This document shows, one piece after another, positions 42,620 through 51,526 of a stretch of 64,000 nucleotides of DNA; the stretch's first letter is position 1; each line of letters starts with the position of its first letter. The stretch spans positions 1-64,000 of the forward strand of contig JAAHFP010000015.1 of the NCBI GenBank assembly GCA_010672925.1, in the 5' to 3' direction. This stretch comes from Symploca sp. SIO1C2 (lineage in GTDB: Bacteria; Cyanobacteriota; Cyanobacteriia; Cyanobacteriales; Coleofasciculaceae). The translations under genes were made by a program, and so were the position numbers. Below the pieces are notes generated by a model. The model was given only the letters and a program-made list of their open reading frames with translations. It searched no databases and had not been told where the DNA came from.

Positions 42620-44344
42620 CTAATAATGCACTCCTGACTTGCGATGATGTATCGCTGTTACTCCTTCGGATAGCAACTTACCATTTTTAACCACTACATA
42701 GATTAGCCAGTGGTCACCACATTCCATTCGATTTTCTACTGTGCATTCTAAATAAGCGAGAGCATCGGTGAGAATTGGAGAGCCATTTTCCGCCTCTTCT
42801 GTTGCTACCCCAGCAAAGCGGTCTTCTCCAGGACCAAAGGGTTTCAGGAAATGCTTCATCAAGCCCAAATGTTGGCCTTCTTTTAAGATATTCAAGACCA
42901 ATTTGTCGCCATTGTACATCAGGGATTCTATTGCCCGGTCCCTAGCCACTGCAATTGTTAAACCAGGAGGGTTAAAGGTGGCTTGAGCAATCCAATCCGC
43001 TAGCATTGCTCCACTGATTTCTCCTTGCTTAGTAGTAACAATACACAGAGAACCAATCAAACGTCCCACAGCTTGCTCAGTCCGGGCTGCCTGAGACTCA
43101 CTCACAGATTTTCGACTTGTCCGAGCTTTTTTAGCTTTTTTGAGGGCTTGGGCAAAATCAGTGCCCGCTTCTTCACAATATTGGAGAGTCACTTCAGTGG
43201 GTTTGAATTTTACCCGAATGGTCTCAAAACCAAACTGGTAACCAGCATCCCGGAACTTAGATTCAATCAAGTCGATTGCTTCGCCACTCCAACCAAAAGA
43301 ACCAAAGACTCCAGCCAGTTTAGTTGTAGTAGCAGTAGATAATACAGTACCAAGGGCTGTTTGTATCTGCGTCGGCGCATGACCTCCTAAGGTAGGAGAA
43401 CCCATAATAAATCCATCAGCCTTTTCCACTACTGTCTGAATTTCCTCCGGTTCCGCCGCTTCGCAGTTAAGGCATTCCACTGCTACACCAGCTTTAGTAA
43501 TACCCCGGGCAATTGCTTGGGCTAAAGTGCCAGTATTGCCGTAAGCTGAAGCATAAAGGAGGGCAACCGTGAGTTCCTGAGTTTTTTGCTTCTTACTCCA
43601 CTCCCGATAGGAATTAGTTAGATGGGATAAGCCATAGCGTACCAAGGGACCATGACCAGTAGCGTAAATCTTGGCAGGGAAAGCATCCAGTTTATCCAGC
43701 GCCTTTTCTACTTGTCGCGCATGGGGAGCCATTAAACAATCAAAATAATAGCGTCGGTCTTCACTATAGACTGTCCAACCCTCATCCATTACTTGGTTTC
43801 CACAAATATGAGACCCAAAGAGTTTATCGGTAAACAGGATTGCCGTTTGTGGATCATAGGTGCACATCGCCGCAGGCCAACGAGGACTTGGGGTCAGGGC
43901 AAATTCCAGACAATGACCTTGGCCTAAATCTAGAGTTTCCTCACCCCGCACTACCTTAATATTTAGCTCTTGGTCTGGTAAAATACTTCGTAGAGTGATC
44001 GCTCCTGGGTTGGAACAAACAAAGGTAATCTGAGGTGCTAGCTCCAATAAAGTTTTTAGGGTGAACCCCCGGTTAGGATTTACGTGACCAAGAATCACAT
44101 AATCAATACTTTTCAGGTCAAATCGTGCTTGCAACGCTTCCAGAAAAACTTCCGTAAAGGATTCTCCCGGTGGGTCAAACAGAGCAATTTTATCCCCTCT
44201 AATCACATAGGAATTGGCAGTAGTACCTCGTTGCAGAGCATACTCAATTTCAAACTTGAGGCGCTCCCAAGTGCGCGATCGCACTACAGTAGTATCTGCA
44301 TTAATGGGGAAAACTTGTACATCTCTTTGCTTAGTTTCTGGCAT
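42620..44344 (-). CDS. Flavodiiron protein (Flv1/Flv2 type, non-canonical metal ligands)
   Basis: A 574-residue class C flavodiiron protein: beta-lactamase-like domain (1-260), flavodoxin (about 264-400, LYASAYGNTGTLAQ) and a flavin-reductase domain (425-574, GSLCIVTTK). It would reduce oxygen to water after photosystem I. Canonical ligands H-x-E-x-D-H are here H87-x-N89-x-N91-R92, the next His is Arg (SPRWP), while Asp in LFTDKLFG and the last His (ATGHGP) are kept. Such losses are typical of Flv1 and Flv2, which work as heterodimers with Flv3 or Flv4. No partner gene lies nearby, so Flv1 is slightly favoured. Confidence 0.9.
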   Translation of the reverse strand: MPETKQRDVQVFPINADTTVVRSRTWERLKFEIEYALQRGTTANSYVIRGDKIALFDPPGESFTEVFLEALQARFDLKSIDYVILGHVNPNRGFTLKTLLELAPQITFVCSNPGAITLRSILPDQELNIKVVRGEETLDLGQGHCLEFALTPSPRWPAAMCTYDPQTAILFTDKLFGSHICGNQVMDEGWTVYSEDRRYYFDCLMAPHARQVEKALDKLDAFPAKIYATGHGPLVRYGLSHLTNSYREWSKKQKTQELTVALLYASAYGNTGTLAQAIARGITKAGVAVECLNCEAAEPEEIQTVVEKADGFIMGSPTLGGHAPTQIQTALGTVLSTATTTKLAGVFGSFGWSGEAIDLIESKFRDAGYQFGFETIRVKFKPTEVTLQYCEEAGTDFAQALKKAKKARTSRKSVSESQAARTEQAVGRLIGSLCIVTTKQGEISGAMLADWIAQATFNPPGLTIAVARDRAIESLMYNGDKLVLNILKEGQHLGLMKHFLKPFGPGEDRFAGVATEEAENGSPILTDALAYLECTVENRMECGDHWLIYVVVKNGKLLSEGVTAIHHRKSGVHY

Positions 44345-44571
44345 TGCTCTTTTAACAACTAATTTTACTTTTACTTGAGAAAAAGATCTATAAAAACTGG
44401 CTATTATCGACTAGATACTGGTTGATATCAAAGTATTTGCAACTATATTTTTATTTTAAATTAAATTTATTCCTGTATATATTAGTAAAGTCAATAGTTT
44501 CGATAATTAGGCTGGCGAAAATAACCCGTCAGTTAAAAAAGGTGAAAAAACTTACGACACAAGCTTTCTTT

Positions 44572-44626
44572 CCTTCTGCCTTCTGCCTTCTGCCTTCTGC
44601 CTTCTGCCTTCTGCCTTCTGCCTTCT
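44572..44626. repeat. CTTCTGC heptamer array
   Basis: Seven to eight exact CCTTCTG units in a row, the purest such block in the window, directly after the stop of the minus-strand gene at 44631. The exactness suggests recent expansion by slippage. Confidence 0.9.
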
Positions 44627-44630
44627 TACA

Positions 44631-45488
44631 CTAGGAATCTTCAACCTGACATGATCTTAGTAGCTCTATTAGCAAGCAATCCTCGTCATCTTTTTCTGGT
44701 AAAGCTTCTAAGCTAGAAAGCAAGTTGTAGAATAATTCTAAGCTAACTGAGCGTAGGGAATGATGGGCAGGTAGAGCAACTAATTCTAATATGGCTTGAT
44801 GGCGCACTTTTCCTCGCCCCAAAAGCCTCAGCCACAGCGTTTCCTTGCTATTCGGCAACTCATCAATCGCCACCAGTCCAGTCTTGAATGCGGGGGCCAT
44901 AACATAAATCCCCGTCTCTTCTTTTGTGCTTGCTTCAGCCCCAAATCCCTCTAAAGTCTCTTCTGAGATACTCGAACCCAAAATCCATAACCGGGGTAAG
45001 TCTAATCCAACCGAGTCTTTTTCTCTGTCTGCGGCTCGGTGAAATTCTCCCTGAACTTCTAATAATTTGATCAAACTAGCACTTATCTCATCAGGGGTTA
45101 CAGGATGGTGATAGGGTTCAAGCAACGCTCTGGTCTTCGCTAATCTAGCTAATAATCCTAAATCTTGGGGTAACTCGGATACCCTAGGGGCAAACCATAG
45201 GTCGATGTCTGGACTAGGAGGGATGGTTAGCGTTCGCTCTGTTTCTACTTTACCATAGGGAGAGAGCAACTTTTCCAGGAAAGCTTTACTAAACTGTTCG
45301 TAAGTAAATGTCTTCAAGTCTATCGGTTCTTCTTCCTCATCAAGCTCGATACCTAGCTCAAAATCGGCACATAAATGAGCTTTACCAATATAGTTAGGTG
45401 CTACGGCACAAAAATTTTCATCTGGTTCATAATAGCGGCAGATGCGACAGCTTTTAGTCCTCTTCATCTTTTTGTAGGATAGTAGCAA
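44631..45488 (-). CDS. Hypothetical cyanobacterial protein with an N-terminal Cys cluster
   Basis: A 285-residue protein of unknown function. The first 45 residues contain CRICRYYEPDENFC and a later HLC, a possible zinc site; an acidic stretch (LDEEEEPID) follows. The rest is mainly helical with PELP-type spacing, for example LDLPRLWILGSSISEETLEGFG near 165. The Met at codon 8 (45467) is an alternative start. It faces the transglutaminase-like gene across 25 bp, sharing a divergent promoter. The family seems cyanobacterial, but I cannot name it. Confidence 0.65.
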   Translation of the reverse strand: MLLSYKKMKRTKSCRICRYYEPDENFCAVAPNYIGKAHLCADFELGIELDEEEEPIDLKTFTYEQFSKAFLEKLLSPYGKVETERTLTIPPSPDIDLWFAPRVSELPQDLGLLARLAKTRALLEPYHHPVTPDEISASLIKLLEVQGEFHRAADREKDSVGLDLPRLWILGSSISEETLEGFGAEASTKEETGIYVMAPAFKTGLVAIDELPNSKETLWLRLLGRGKVRHQAILELVALPAHHSLRSVSLELFYNLLSSLEALPEKDDEDCLLIELLRSCQVEDS

Positions 45489-45513
45489 AAGTAACCAGCT
45501 CGACTATTTTAGT

Positions 45514-46110
45514 ATGGAAGAATACTTGCAAACTAGTGCCATCATTGACTGGCAGCATCCGGCTATTTTAGCCCTTGCCCAGAAGATTGCCTCAGAATAC
45601 CAAACAACTGAAGCGATGGCCAAGGCTTGCTTTGAATGGGTTCGAGACAAGATTTATCATAGTTTTGACTATCAAATGAACCCTGTTACCTGTAGAGCCT
45701 CTGATGTACTCCAATACAAAACAGGCTACTGTTATGCCAAAAGTCATTTGCTAGCGGCGTTACTACGAGCCAATGGTATTCCAGCAGGGTTTTGCTATCA
45801 ACGATTGAGTATTGATGATCAAGGCGCTCCCTATAGTTTACATGGTTTCAACGCCGTTTATTTACCGGAAGTTGGTTGGTATCGTATTGATCCTAGAGGA
45901 AATCGAGAAGGCGTTGATGCTCAGTTTATGCCACCCCAAGAAAAGTTAGCTTTCCAAATTCAGCTGCCTGAAGAAGCAGATTTCCCCTCTATACTCTCGG
46001 AACCCCTGACCGTTGTTGTCGAAGCTTTACAAGCTCATAGTACTTGGGATGAGATGCTTCAGAATCTTCCAGATATAGCAAAATTTTCCAGGGCAGGGGG
46101 CAAAAGGTAG
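45514..46110 (+). CDS. Transglutaminase-like cysteine protease-fold protein
   Basis: A 198-residue transglutaminase-core protein with the full triad: Cys73 in TGYCYAKSHLLAALLRANG, His110 in LHGFNAVY and Asp126 in RIDPRGN. The order Cys-His-Asp and spacing are standard. It probably hydrolyses or crosslinks an amide, but bacterial members of this size are mostly uncharacterised. No signal peptide. It is transcribed divergently from the Cys-cluster protein at 44631. Confidence 0.87.
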   Translation: MEEYLQTSAIIDWQHPAILALAQKIASEYQTTEAMAKACFEWVRDKIYHSFDYQMNPVTCRASDVLQYKTGYCYAKSHLLAALLRANGIPAGFCYQRLSIDDQGAPYSLHGFNAVYLPEVGWYRIDPRGNREGVDAQFMPPQEKLAFQIQLPEEADFPSILSEPLTVVVEALQAHSTWDEMLQNLPDIAKFSRAGGKR

Positions 46111-46153
46111 AAGGGAATAGAAAAATAAATTATCTAATTTTCAATTCTCAATT

Positions 46154-47176
46154 TTAATTTGTCTCACCTGTTGCTTTTTGTGCCTCCTCTACCCAACTAT
46201 CGAACAAGTCTTGATGATTTGTAACCCATTCTTGAGCATGGCGACGGATATCTTCTGGAGTACTTTCTCCCTCTTTGATATATAGGCTTTCGGTATTAAC
46301 ATCCTCAGGGGGAATTTCAACTAGTTCAAACCAACGCTTGGCAGCTGGGTTAGCGGCTAAAAATTCTTTGTTAGCAAAAATACGCTGGCGATCGATTCCA
46401 AATCCGAGATTCTTACCTGCTACCGAGGTATCTTTTTCAGTGATATTTTTCTGGGATTCTGGCAGAGAGGTAAAGGGAACTTCTAACCAAATGACATCTT
46501 GCTCTGGTTTTAAGACTGTAGATATCCAGTGGGGATTAAAGGCGTAGTAGAGGACACTTTTACCTTGCTGCTGGCGAGTAATCACATCGGCAAGCAGAGT
46601 AATGTATTGTCCTCGATTATGTTCAACGGTATCTTCTAGTCCGTAAGCTTTGAGGTGATGATCGATAATCACTTCACAAAACCAACCGGGATTACAACCA
46701 ACTAAATTAGCTTTACCATTGCCGTCTGAATCAAATAGTTGAGCAATTTTTGGATCTTTAAGTTGTCCTAGGTTAGTAATTTGATATTGATCAGCAGTTT
46801 TTTTATCAATCTGATAGCCTTGTACTAAAGGAGCAGTCAGAACCCCAACTTGTTTTAATTTTGTTTGACCTCCAGCATTGGCAAAAAATTCCTGGTGTGC
46901 TCTTTCGCCATTAATTGTACTGTAATCTAGGTCACCATTAGCGACAGATACATAAATAGCAGGATAGTCAATTTCTTGCGGTTCTGCGATTTCATAGCCA
47001 AGTTTTTCCAGACCAATATTCACAATCGCAGTTTGAAAATGTTCCTCTGTCCAGTTACTATGGGCAGCACGAACTTTGGTTTTCTTAGTAGGGGAAGTTG
47101 ATTGACAGGCAATTAAACCCAGCAGTAAAAATGTCCCAGTTATTCCTAAAGTCAGTTGCCTCAATTGTCGTTTCAT
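46154..47176 (-). CDS. Glycine betaine/proline-type ABC transporter substrate-binding lipoprotein (ProX-like)
   Basis: A 340-residue lipoprotein: basic start, hydrophobic stretch and lipobox LIAC with Cys24 as the lipidated residue. The body is an OpuAC/ProX fold (HSNWTEEHFQTAIVNIGLEKLGYE, and TINGERAHQEFF; VLYYAFNPHW near 205 for the quaternary-ammonium cage). Such proteins bind betaine, proline or related compatible solutes for an ABC importer. No permease or ATPase gene is adjacent, so it is an orphan. It lies 12 bp downstream of a PEP-mutase/isocitrate-lyase gene on the same strand, so both are probably on one mRNA. Confidence 0.88.
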   Translation of the reverse strand: MKRQLRQLTLGITGTFLLLGLIACQSTSPTKKTKVRAAHSNWTEEHFQTAIVNIGLEKLGYEIAEPQEIDYPAIYVSVANGDLDYSTINGERAHQEFFANAGGQTKLKQVGVLTAPLVQGYQIDKKTADQYQITNLGQLKDPKIAQLFDSDGNGKANLVGCNPGWFCEVIIDHHLKAYGLEDTVEHNRGQYITLLADVITRQQQGKSVLYYAFNPHWISTVLKPEQDVIWLEVPFTSLPESQKNITEKDTSVAGKNLGFGIDRQRIFANKEFLAANPAAKRWFELVEIPPEDVNTESLYIKEGESTPEDIRRHAQEWVTNHQDLFDSWVEEAQKATGETN

Positions 47177-47188
47177 GGAATTAACTGC

Positions 47189-48055
47189 TTAATTCTTCTG
47201 ATATTGTGCTTCTAAGTCTTTCCAATCTCCTAATCCCATAAGCTCCGCAAACTGCTCAAAAGTTGTAACCTGAGACAACAGGGAACTATTTTCTCCTGCA
47301 TCTTTGAGATGCTGCAAGGCCAGGGTCATGGCGTGGGTGGCAGAAAAAAGCCCGGTCACCGGATAAATGATCAGTGAATAACCCATTCGATGAAGCTCAT
47401 CGACAGAAAGCAGCGGCGTGCGGCCAAATTCTACCATATTGGCAACCAAGCAAGTTCCAGAGAATTCTTTGGCAACCTTTTCCAGCTCTTCTACAGATTC
47501 TAGAGCATCGAAAAACAGCCCATCAGCTCCCACCTTAAGGGACTCATAACCACGAGCCATAGCTTCATCAAGCCCTTTCACAGAGCGAGCATCAGTACGA
47601 GCAAAAATCATAAACTCAGGATTTCGCCTAGCTTTAAGAGCAGCAGTAATTTTAGTAATAAATTCCTGGCGTTCGATTACTTGCTTACCCTGCATATGAC
47701 CACAGCGTTTGTTTGCTTGGTCTTCTATGTGAATAGCACTAGCTTGAGCATCTTCAAACTCATGTACTGTACGTACAATATTGACGATACTACCATAGCC
47801 AGTATCTGCATCTGCTAACAGAGGAATATTGACTACTTTACTAATACCTGAGACGTGGGCTGCCATTTCAGTCTGGGTCATAAAGCCGTAATCAGGTAAT
47901 CCCAGTTTACTAGCAGATGCTCCGTAACCGGTAAGATAAATCGCCGGAAAATCAAGGGATTCGATAACTTTTGCTGAGACAGCATCGTAGGCTCCCGGTG
48001 CTACAATTGGTGACTCAGATAGTAGTGCACGCAAACTTTTTTTCTTCATAACCAC
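47189..48055 (-). CDS. Isocitrate lyase/PEP mutase superfamily enzyme
   Basis: A 288-residue TIM-barrel enzyme. The metal site DADTGYG lies at residues 82-88 and KRCGH at 116-120, the active-site Cys loop typical of lyases (2-methylisocitrate lyase, dimethylmalate lyase, oxaloacetate decarboxylase) rather than PEP mutases. FARTDAR lies near 151. It likely cleaves a C-C bond in a 2-hydroxy- or 2-methyl-dicarboxylate. The Met at codon 3 (48049) is an alternative start. It is the first gene of a two-gene unit with the ProX-like lipoprotein. Confidence 0.86.
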   Translation of the reverse strand: MVMKKKSLRALLSESPIVAPGAYDAVSAKVIESLDFPAIYLTGYGASASKLGLPDYGFMTQTEMAAHVSGISKVVNIPLLADADTGYGSIVNIVRTVHEFEDAQASAIHIEDQANKRCGHMQGKQVIERQEFITKITAALKARRNPEFMIFARTDARSVKGLDEAMARGYESLKVGADGLFFDALESVEELEKVAKEFSGTCLVANMVEFGRTPLLSVDELHRMGYSLIIYPVTGLFSATHAMTLALQHLKDAGENSSLLSQVTTFEQFAELMGLGDWKDLEAQYQKN

Positions 48056-48069
48056 TATGGAAGAATAAT

Positions 48070-48096
48070 TTTAGATTTTAGATTTTAGATTTTAGA
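48070..48096. repeat. TTTTAGA heptamer repeats
   Basis: Four TTTTAGA units directly upstream of the lyase start, same family as at 25921 and 42511. Confidence 0.8.
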
Positions 48097-48181
48097 TTGA
48101 GCTAATTATACCTTCTTCTGTGTCAGCCAAAAGTTATAATTTATTCGTTGCAAGTAAGAGCGAGCAAAAACCAACCTTGCT

Positions 48182-49243
48182 ATGAAAGTTCAATCTATCG
48201 AGTTAAAGTATTTCAAAAGATTTCGGGATTCTTCTTTTGATTTCACTGATCCAGAAACTGGACTGGCACGAAATCTGATAGTTTTGATCGGAATGAACAG
48301 TGCTGGCAAAACCAGTCTTCTACAAGCAATTGCTTCAACGTTAGGGGTAGCAACTGGGCGGTTAAAGTTACTTTCAGATTTGGAATGGCCAGGATTTAAT
48401 TATGAATTAGTAGCCAGCAACTGGGGGAGGTTTGAGTCAGATGTCACTGTAAAAGTACAATTTTCATTACCAGAACTCCAGGCAGTTCAAGAGTTTCAGC
48501 AAAAATTACAAGAAATGGGGCGGGATTTAACACCTCCTGATCAAAAATATGTTGTGAACCTGAGATGGCGAGATGGAAGAGTTCAGGCAGACACTGCTGC
48601 TCAATTGTTTCAATTCAAGGGCAGAGAATATGCCAAGCAACTGCGTCGCTATGAAGGTTTTCAAGTGTTTGAACGAGTTGGCTCAATTCTATGGTATACA
48701 GAGCAGAGAACTTCAACTAGTTTAACTCCTGAAAATCAGGATAGTCAAATTGAAATTACAGATGATATTTTACGCGATCGCTTATCGAAATGGCGGCAAT
48801 TTCATCAAAATTTTGAAAAAAAAGACAAGGTTCAGCAATTACGTCCTGGACAGAAAGACTTATATGCTGAAATTGAGCAGACTTATCAAGATATTTTTCC
48901 AGGATGTAGCTTTGAAGGTCCTGTTCCTCGGGAAGGAATTGATGATATATTGAGTGAGCCCTGGTTTTATCTATATGATGGCAAAAATCAGTATGAGATA
49001 TCTGAGATGTCTGCTGGTGAGCGTGCTACTTTTCCAATACTGGTAGACTTTGCCAATTGGAATATTCACAACTCGATTATCTTGATTGATGAAATTGAAT
49101 TACACTTACATCCACCAATGCAACAGGCATTACTGAGGATTTTGCCCAAATTAGGTAAAAATAATCAATTTATTATTACAACCTACTCTGATTATATAGA
49201 GCAGCTAGTACCTGAAGCATATATTGTTCGATTGGAGGGGTGA
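48182..49243 (+). CDS. AAA ATPase of the ABC-ATPase/RecF-like (AAA_21) type
   Basis: A 353-residue single-domain ATPase. Walker A GMNSAGKTS is at residues 37-45, the signature-like ISEMSAGERATFPILVDFA near 275 and Walker B SIILIDEIELHLHPPM near 297-312, followed by FIITTYS. It resembles OLD/RecF-like ATPases but has no TOPRIM nuclease, so it needs a partner or acts alone. Such stand-alone ATPases occur in defence and DNA-repair settings; no partner gene is visible here. The start MKVQSIELKYFKRF is typical of the family. Confidence 0.85.
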   Translation: MKVQSIELKYFKRFRDSSFDFTDPETGLARNLIVLIGMNSAGKTSLLQAIASTLGVATGRLKLLSDLEWPGFNYELVASNWGRFESDVTVKVQFSLPELQAVQEFQQKLQEMGRDLTPPDQKYVVNLRWRDGRVQADTAAQLFQFKGREYAKQLRRYEGFQVFERVGSILWYTEQRTSTSLTPENQDSQIEITDDILRDRLSKWRQFHQNFEKKDKVQQLRPGQKDLYAEIEQTYQDIFPGCSFEGPVPREGIDDILSEPWFYLYDGKNQYEISEMSAGERATFPILVDFANWNIHNSIILIDEIELHLHPPMQQALLRILPKLGKNNQFIITTYSDYIEQLVPEAYIVRLEG

Positions 49244-49299
49244 TTGTGGGAGTTGTTAATGAAAAAATTTTTTTCACTGCAAGTGAGAAATCCTTAAAC

Positions 49300-49989
49300 C
49301 TAATACTTAACACCTAATTTCTGGACAAATGCAGCGTGTTCAGGAGACTGCACACCCTCTTGTAAAACCTGCAATACATTCTTCATATTTCCAGATAAAA
49401 TTGATGTAACCGCTAACCTCAATCCAGGAAAGATGCGACTCCGGATAATGCCATCGGTATCTACAGGTAATTCGACATATTCACCCTGTTCTAAATAAAA
49501 CCAGCTAATTTTTTGCTCTAGAACTTGCCAAACAATATATTCCTTTACTCCATTCCGGCGATAAACTTGTTTTTTAGTATGAAGATCGATAGCAACACTG
49601 CTAGCGGCAATTTCCACCATTAACTCTGGAGCACCTTCAATATAATCATCTTCACTTAAACTTGCTTGACCCCCAGCTTCTGGCAAGATGAGGAGAACAG
49701 CATCCGGTTGAGGTTCGTTGTCCATATCGAGCCGTACAGTGGGAGCATCCCCGACAGCAACACCCGAAGTCATAGCTTCGTAGTTGCCTAGCCATGTCAT
49801 CATCCAACCGTGAGGTTGACCGTGGCTCTTGAAACGCAATGCAGCAGCCATATAAACAATTCCTTCAATCAACTCAGCTTTTTTGAGGCTAGACATGGCG
49901 TCATAGCGTCGTTCAAACTCGTAACGATTTAAGCGATCGCCATTTTCTAGGAGGGGAATTGCCAAACGCTGGGAGGGTGTTTTAACCAT
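49300..49989 (-). CDS. Uma2 family putative PD-(D/E)xK nuclease
   Basis: A 229-residue Uma2 protein. The nuclease-like core is EPQPDAVLLI near residue 92 (Asp), GAPELMVEIAASS near 115 (Glu) and KKQVYRRNGVKEYIVW near 136 (Lys). Uma2 proteins are very numerous in cyanobacteria and their role is unsettled; endonuclease activity is inferred from fold. It sits convergent with the AAA ATPase (57-bp gap). A second Uma2 gene at 54880 belongs to a different subgroup. Confidence 0.88.
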   Translation of the reverse strand: MVKTPSQRLAIPLLENGDRLNRYEFERRYDAMSSLKKAELIEGIVYMAAALRFKSHGQPHGWMMTWLGNYEAMTSGVAVGDAPTVRLDMDNEPQPDAVLLILPEAGGQASLSEDDYIEGAPELMVEIAASSVAIDLHTKKQVYRRNGVKEYIVWQVLEQKISWFYLEQGEYVELPVDTDGIIRSRIFPGLRLAVTSILSGNMKNVLQVLQEGVQSPEHAAFVQKLGVKY

Positions 49990-50084
49990 CTGATCGTCGT
50001 GAGACTGTTAAATATTAAGACTACTACTTCAAGTGTATAATTACGCCAAATTCCACTTGTTAAAAGTAGTCACAGTAACGGCTT

Positions 50085-50831
50085 ATGAGTAAGGATGCTC
50101 TTGGGTGGCGTAAAAAATTCGGTGTACTCGCACCCAGTACCAATACGATCGTACAACCGGATTTTCACCGTATGGAAGTACCTGGTGTGACCAGTCATAC
50201 CTCAAGAATTCATATCGTTGACCAAGACCTGAGTAACGATCAAGCTATGCTCCGGCTTTTAGATCAAATTCGTGATGAAATTCTCAAAGCAATTGATCGG
50301 GTTAAAACTGCTGAAGTTGATTACCTAGTGATGGGTATGAGTGCGGAAACCTTTTGGGGAGGGCTCGAAGGCAGCAAAGCTTTTGTGAAACGCATTGAAG
50401 ACTATAGCGGCCTTAAAGTAGCTACTGGTTCACGCTCTTGCATGACAGCTTTAGAGCAGTTTAATGTCAAAAATGTGGGAGTCATTACTCCCTACCAACC
50501 GATCGCTGATGAAAATGTGAGAAAATTCTTCTCGGAAATCGGGATGAATATAGTTAAGCTTACAGGTTTGAGGTGTCCAACAGCTGTCGCGATCGCGGAA
50601 GTACCGGAAGAGGTATTGCGTGCTACCCTACTAGAAATGAATGATGATTCAATCGAAGCATTTGTACAAGTAGGAACTAACCTCAGTATGGTTCGCCTTG
50701 CCGATGAAGCTGAGCGCTGGTTAGGTAAACCGGTGATTGCCATTAATGCCGCTACTTGGTGGTATGCCTTAAGACAAAATGGCATTAACGATAAGGTCTA
50801 CGGATGTGGTCGTTTATTGCGGGAATTTTAA
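50085..50831 (+). CDS. Asp/Glu racemase-superfamily, maleate-isomerase-like protein lacking both active-site cysteines
   Basis: A 248-residue protein of the maleate isomerase/arylmalonate decarboxylase group, starting GVLAPSTNTIVQPDF. In maleate isomerases two cysteines about 115 residues apart catalyse the reaction. Here the matching loops read VMGMSAETFWGG (83-93) and VQVGTNLSMVRL (194-205): the first has Met/Ser and the second Gly where CTN is usual. The two cysteines present (119, 164) are elsewhere. So it is probably not a standard isomerase, and may use another acid/base pair. It begins a four-gene plus-strand cluster with an isochorismatase-like hydrolase 29 bp later. Confidence 0.8.
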   Translation: MSKDALGWRKKFGVLAPSTNTIVQPDFHRMEVPGVTSHTSRIHIVDQDLSNDQAMLRLLDQIRDEILKAIDRVKTAEVDYLVMGMSAETFWGGLEGSKAFVKRIEDYSGLKVATGSRSCMTALEQFNVKNVGVITPYQPIADENVRKFFSEIGMNIVKLTGLRCPTAVAIAEVPEEVLRATLLEMNDDSIEAFVQVGTNLSMVRLADEAERWLGKPVIAINAATWWYALRQNGINDKVYGCGRLLREF

Positions 50832-50860
50832 CTGTAAATCAAAGCAATAGGGTGGAAAAT

Positions 50861-51463
50861 ATGCCTGTATTTGGTAATGCTCTTACTTTTGGGAATGCCC
50901 CAGCTTTGCTAGTGGTGGATCTGATTGAAGGCTTCGTTGCTCAGGATGCTCCCTTTTATACTCCTGGTATCGAAACTATCTGCCAACGAGTTCAACTACT
51001 GATGAGTACCTTTCGCCAGCATCAGCTTCCCATTGTTCATACTACTGTGGAATATCAAGAAAATGGTATCGACGGTGGTATTTTTGTGGAGAAGATTCCT
51101 GCATTGCGGAAATTGGTTCAGGGTTCACGATGGACTCAATTTCCTGAGCAAGTAGCCCCTGATTCCCAGGCTATTGTGGTCTCCAAAAAGTATGCTAGTT
51201 CCTTCTTTGGTACTCATTTAGCTGCTTCACTTACCGCCCTCAAAGTTGACTCGTTGGTGATTGTGGGGGTTTCTACCAGCGGTTGTGTTCGTGCCAGTGC
51301 TGTAGATGCCCTGCAATATGGCTACCGAACTATTGTGGTAGAAGATTGTGTGATTGATGTGGATCAAGAGGCACATCGAATCAATCTCCGGGACATTCAA
51401 CGTAAATATGGAGAGGTTTACCATTCAGAACAGGTGCTTGAGATTATTGAACAGCTGCAATAA
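50861..51463 (+). CDS. Isochorismatase-like cysteine hydrolase
   Basis: A 200-residue protein taken from the ATG at 50861 (GGTGG 5 nt before). The triad is Asp20 in LLVVDLIEGF, Lys in VVSKKYASSF near 108 and Cys in VGVSTSGCVRASA near 140. The family includes N-carbamoylsarcosine amidase, nicotinamidase and maleamate amidohydrolase (NicF). Next to a maleate-isomerase-like gene, a maleamate-type amide hydrolase is the favoured reading, but the substrate is not proven. The longer frame (start 50804) overlaps the previous gene and is less likely. Confidence 0.86.
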   Translation: MPVFGNALTFGNAPALLVVDLIEGFVAQDAPFYTPGIETICQRVQLLMSTFRQHQLPIVHTTVEYQENGIDGGIFVEKIPALRKLVQGSRWTQFPEQVAPDSQAIVVSKKYASSFFGTHLAASLTALKVDSLVIVGVSTSGCVRASAVDALQYGYRTIVVEDCVIDVDQEAHRINLRDIQRKYGEVYHSEQVLEIIEQLQ

Positions 51464-51526
51464 TAAAAAATATTGGTTTGGATTTTTCTAAATTTTTAAA
51501 TTATGAGATTGGAGTAAAGCTTAATA

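Noticed and set aside
44422-44634. 70-codon plus-strand frame ending in PSAFCLLPSAF
   Set aside because: The tail is a translation of the CTTCTGC array and the rest is AT-rich spacer.
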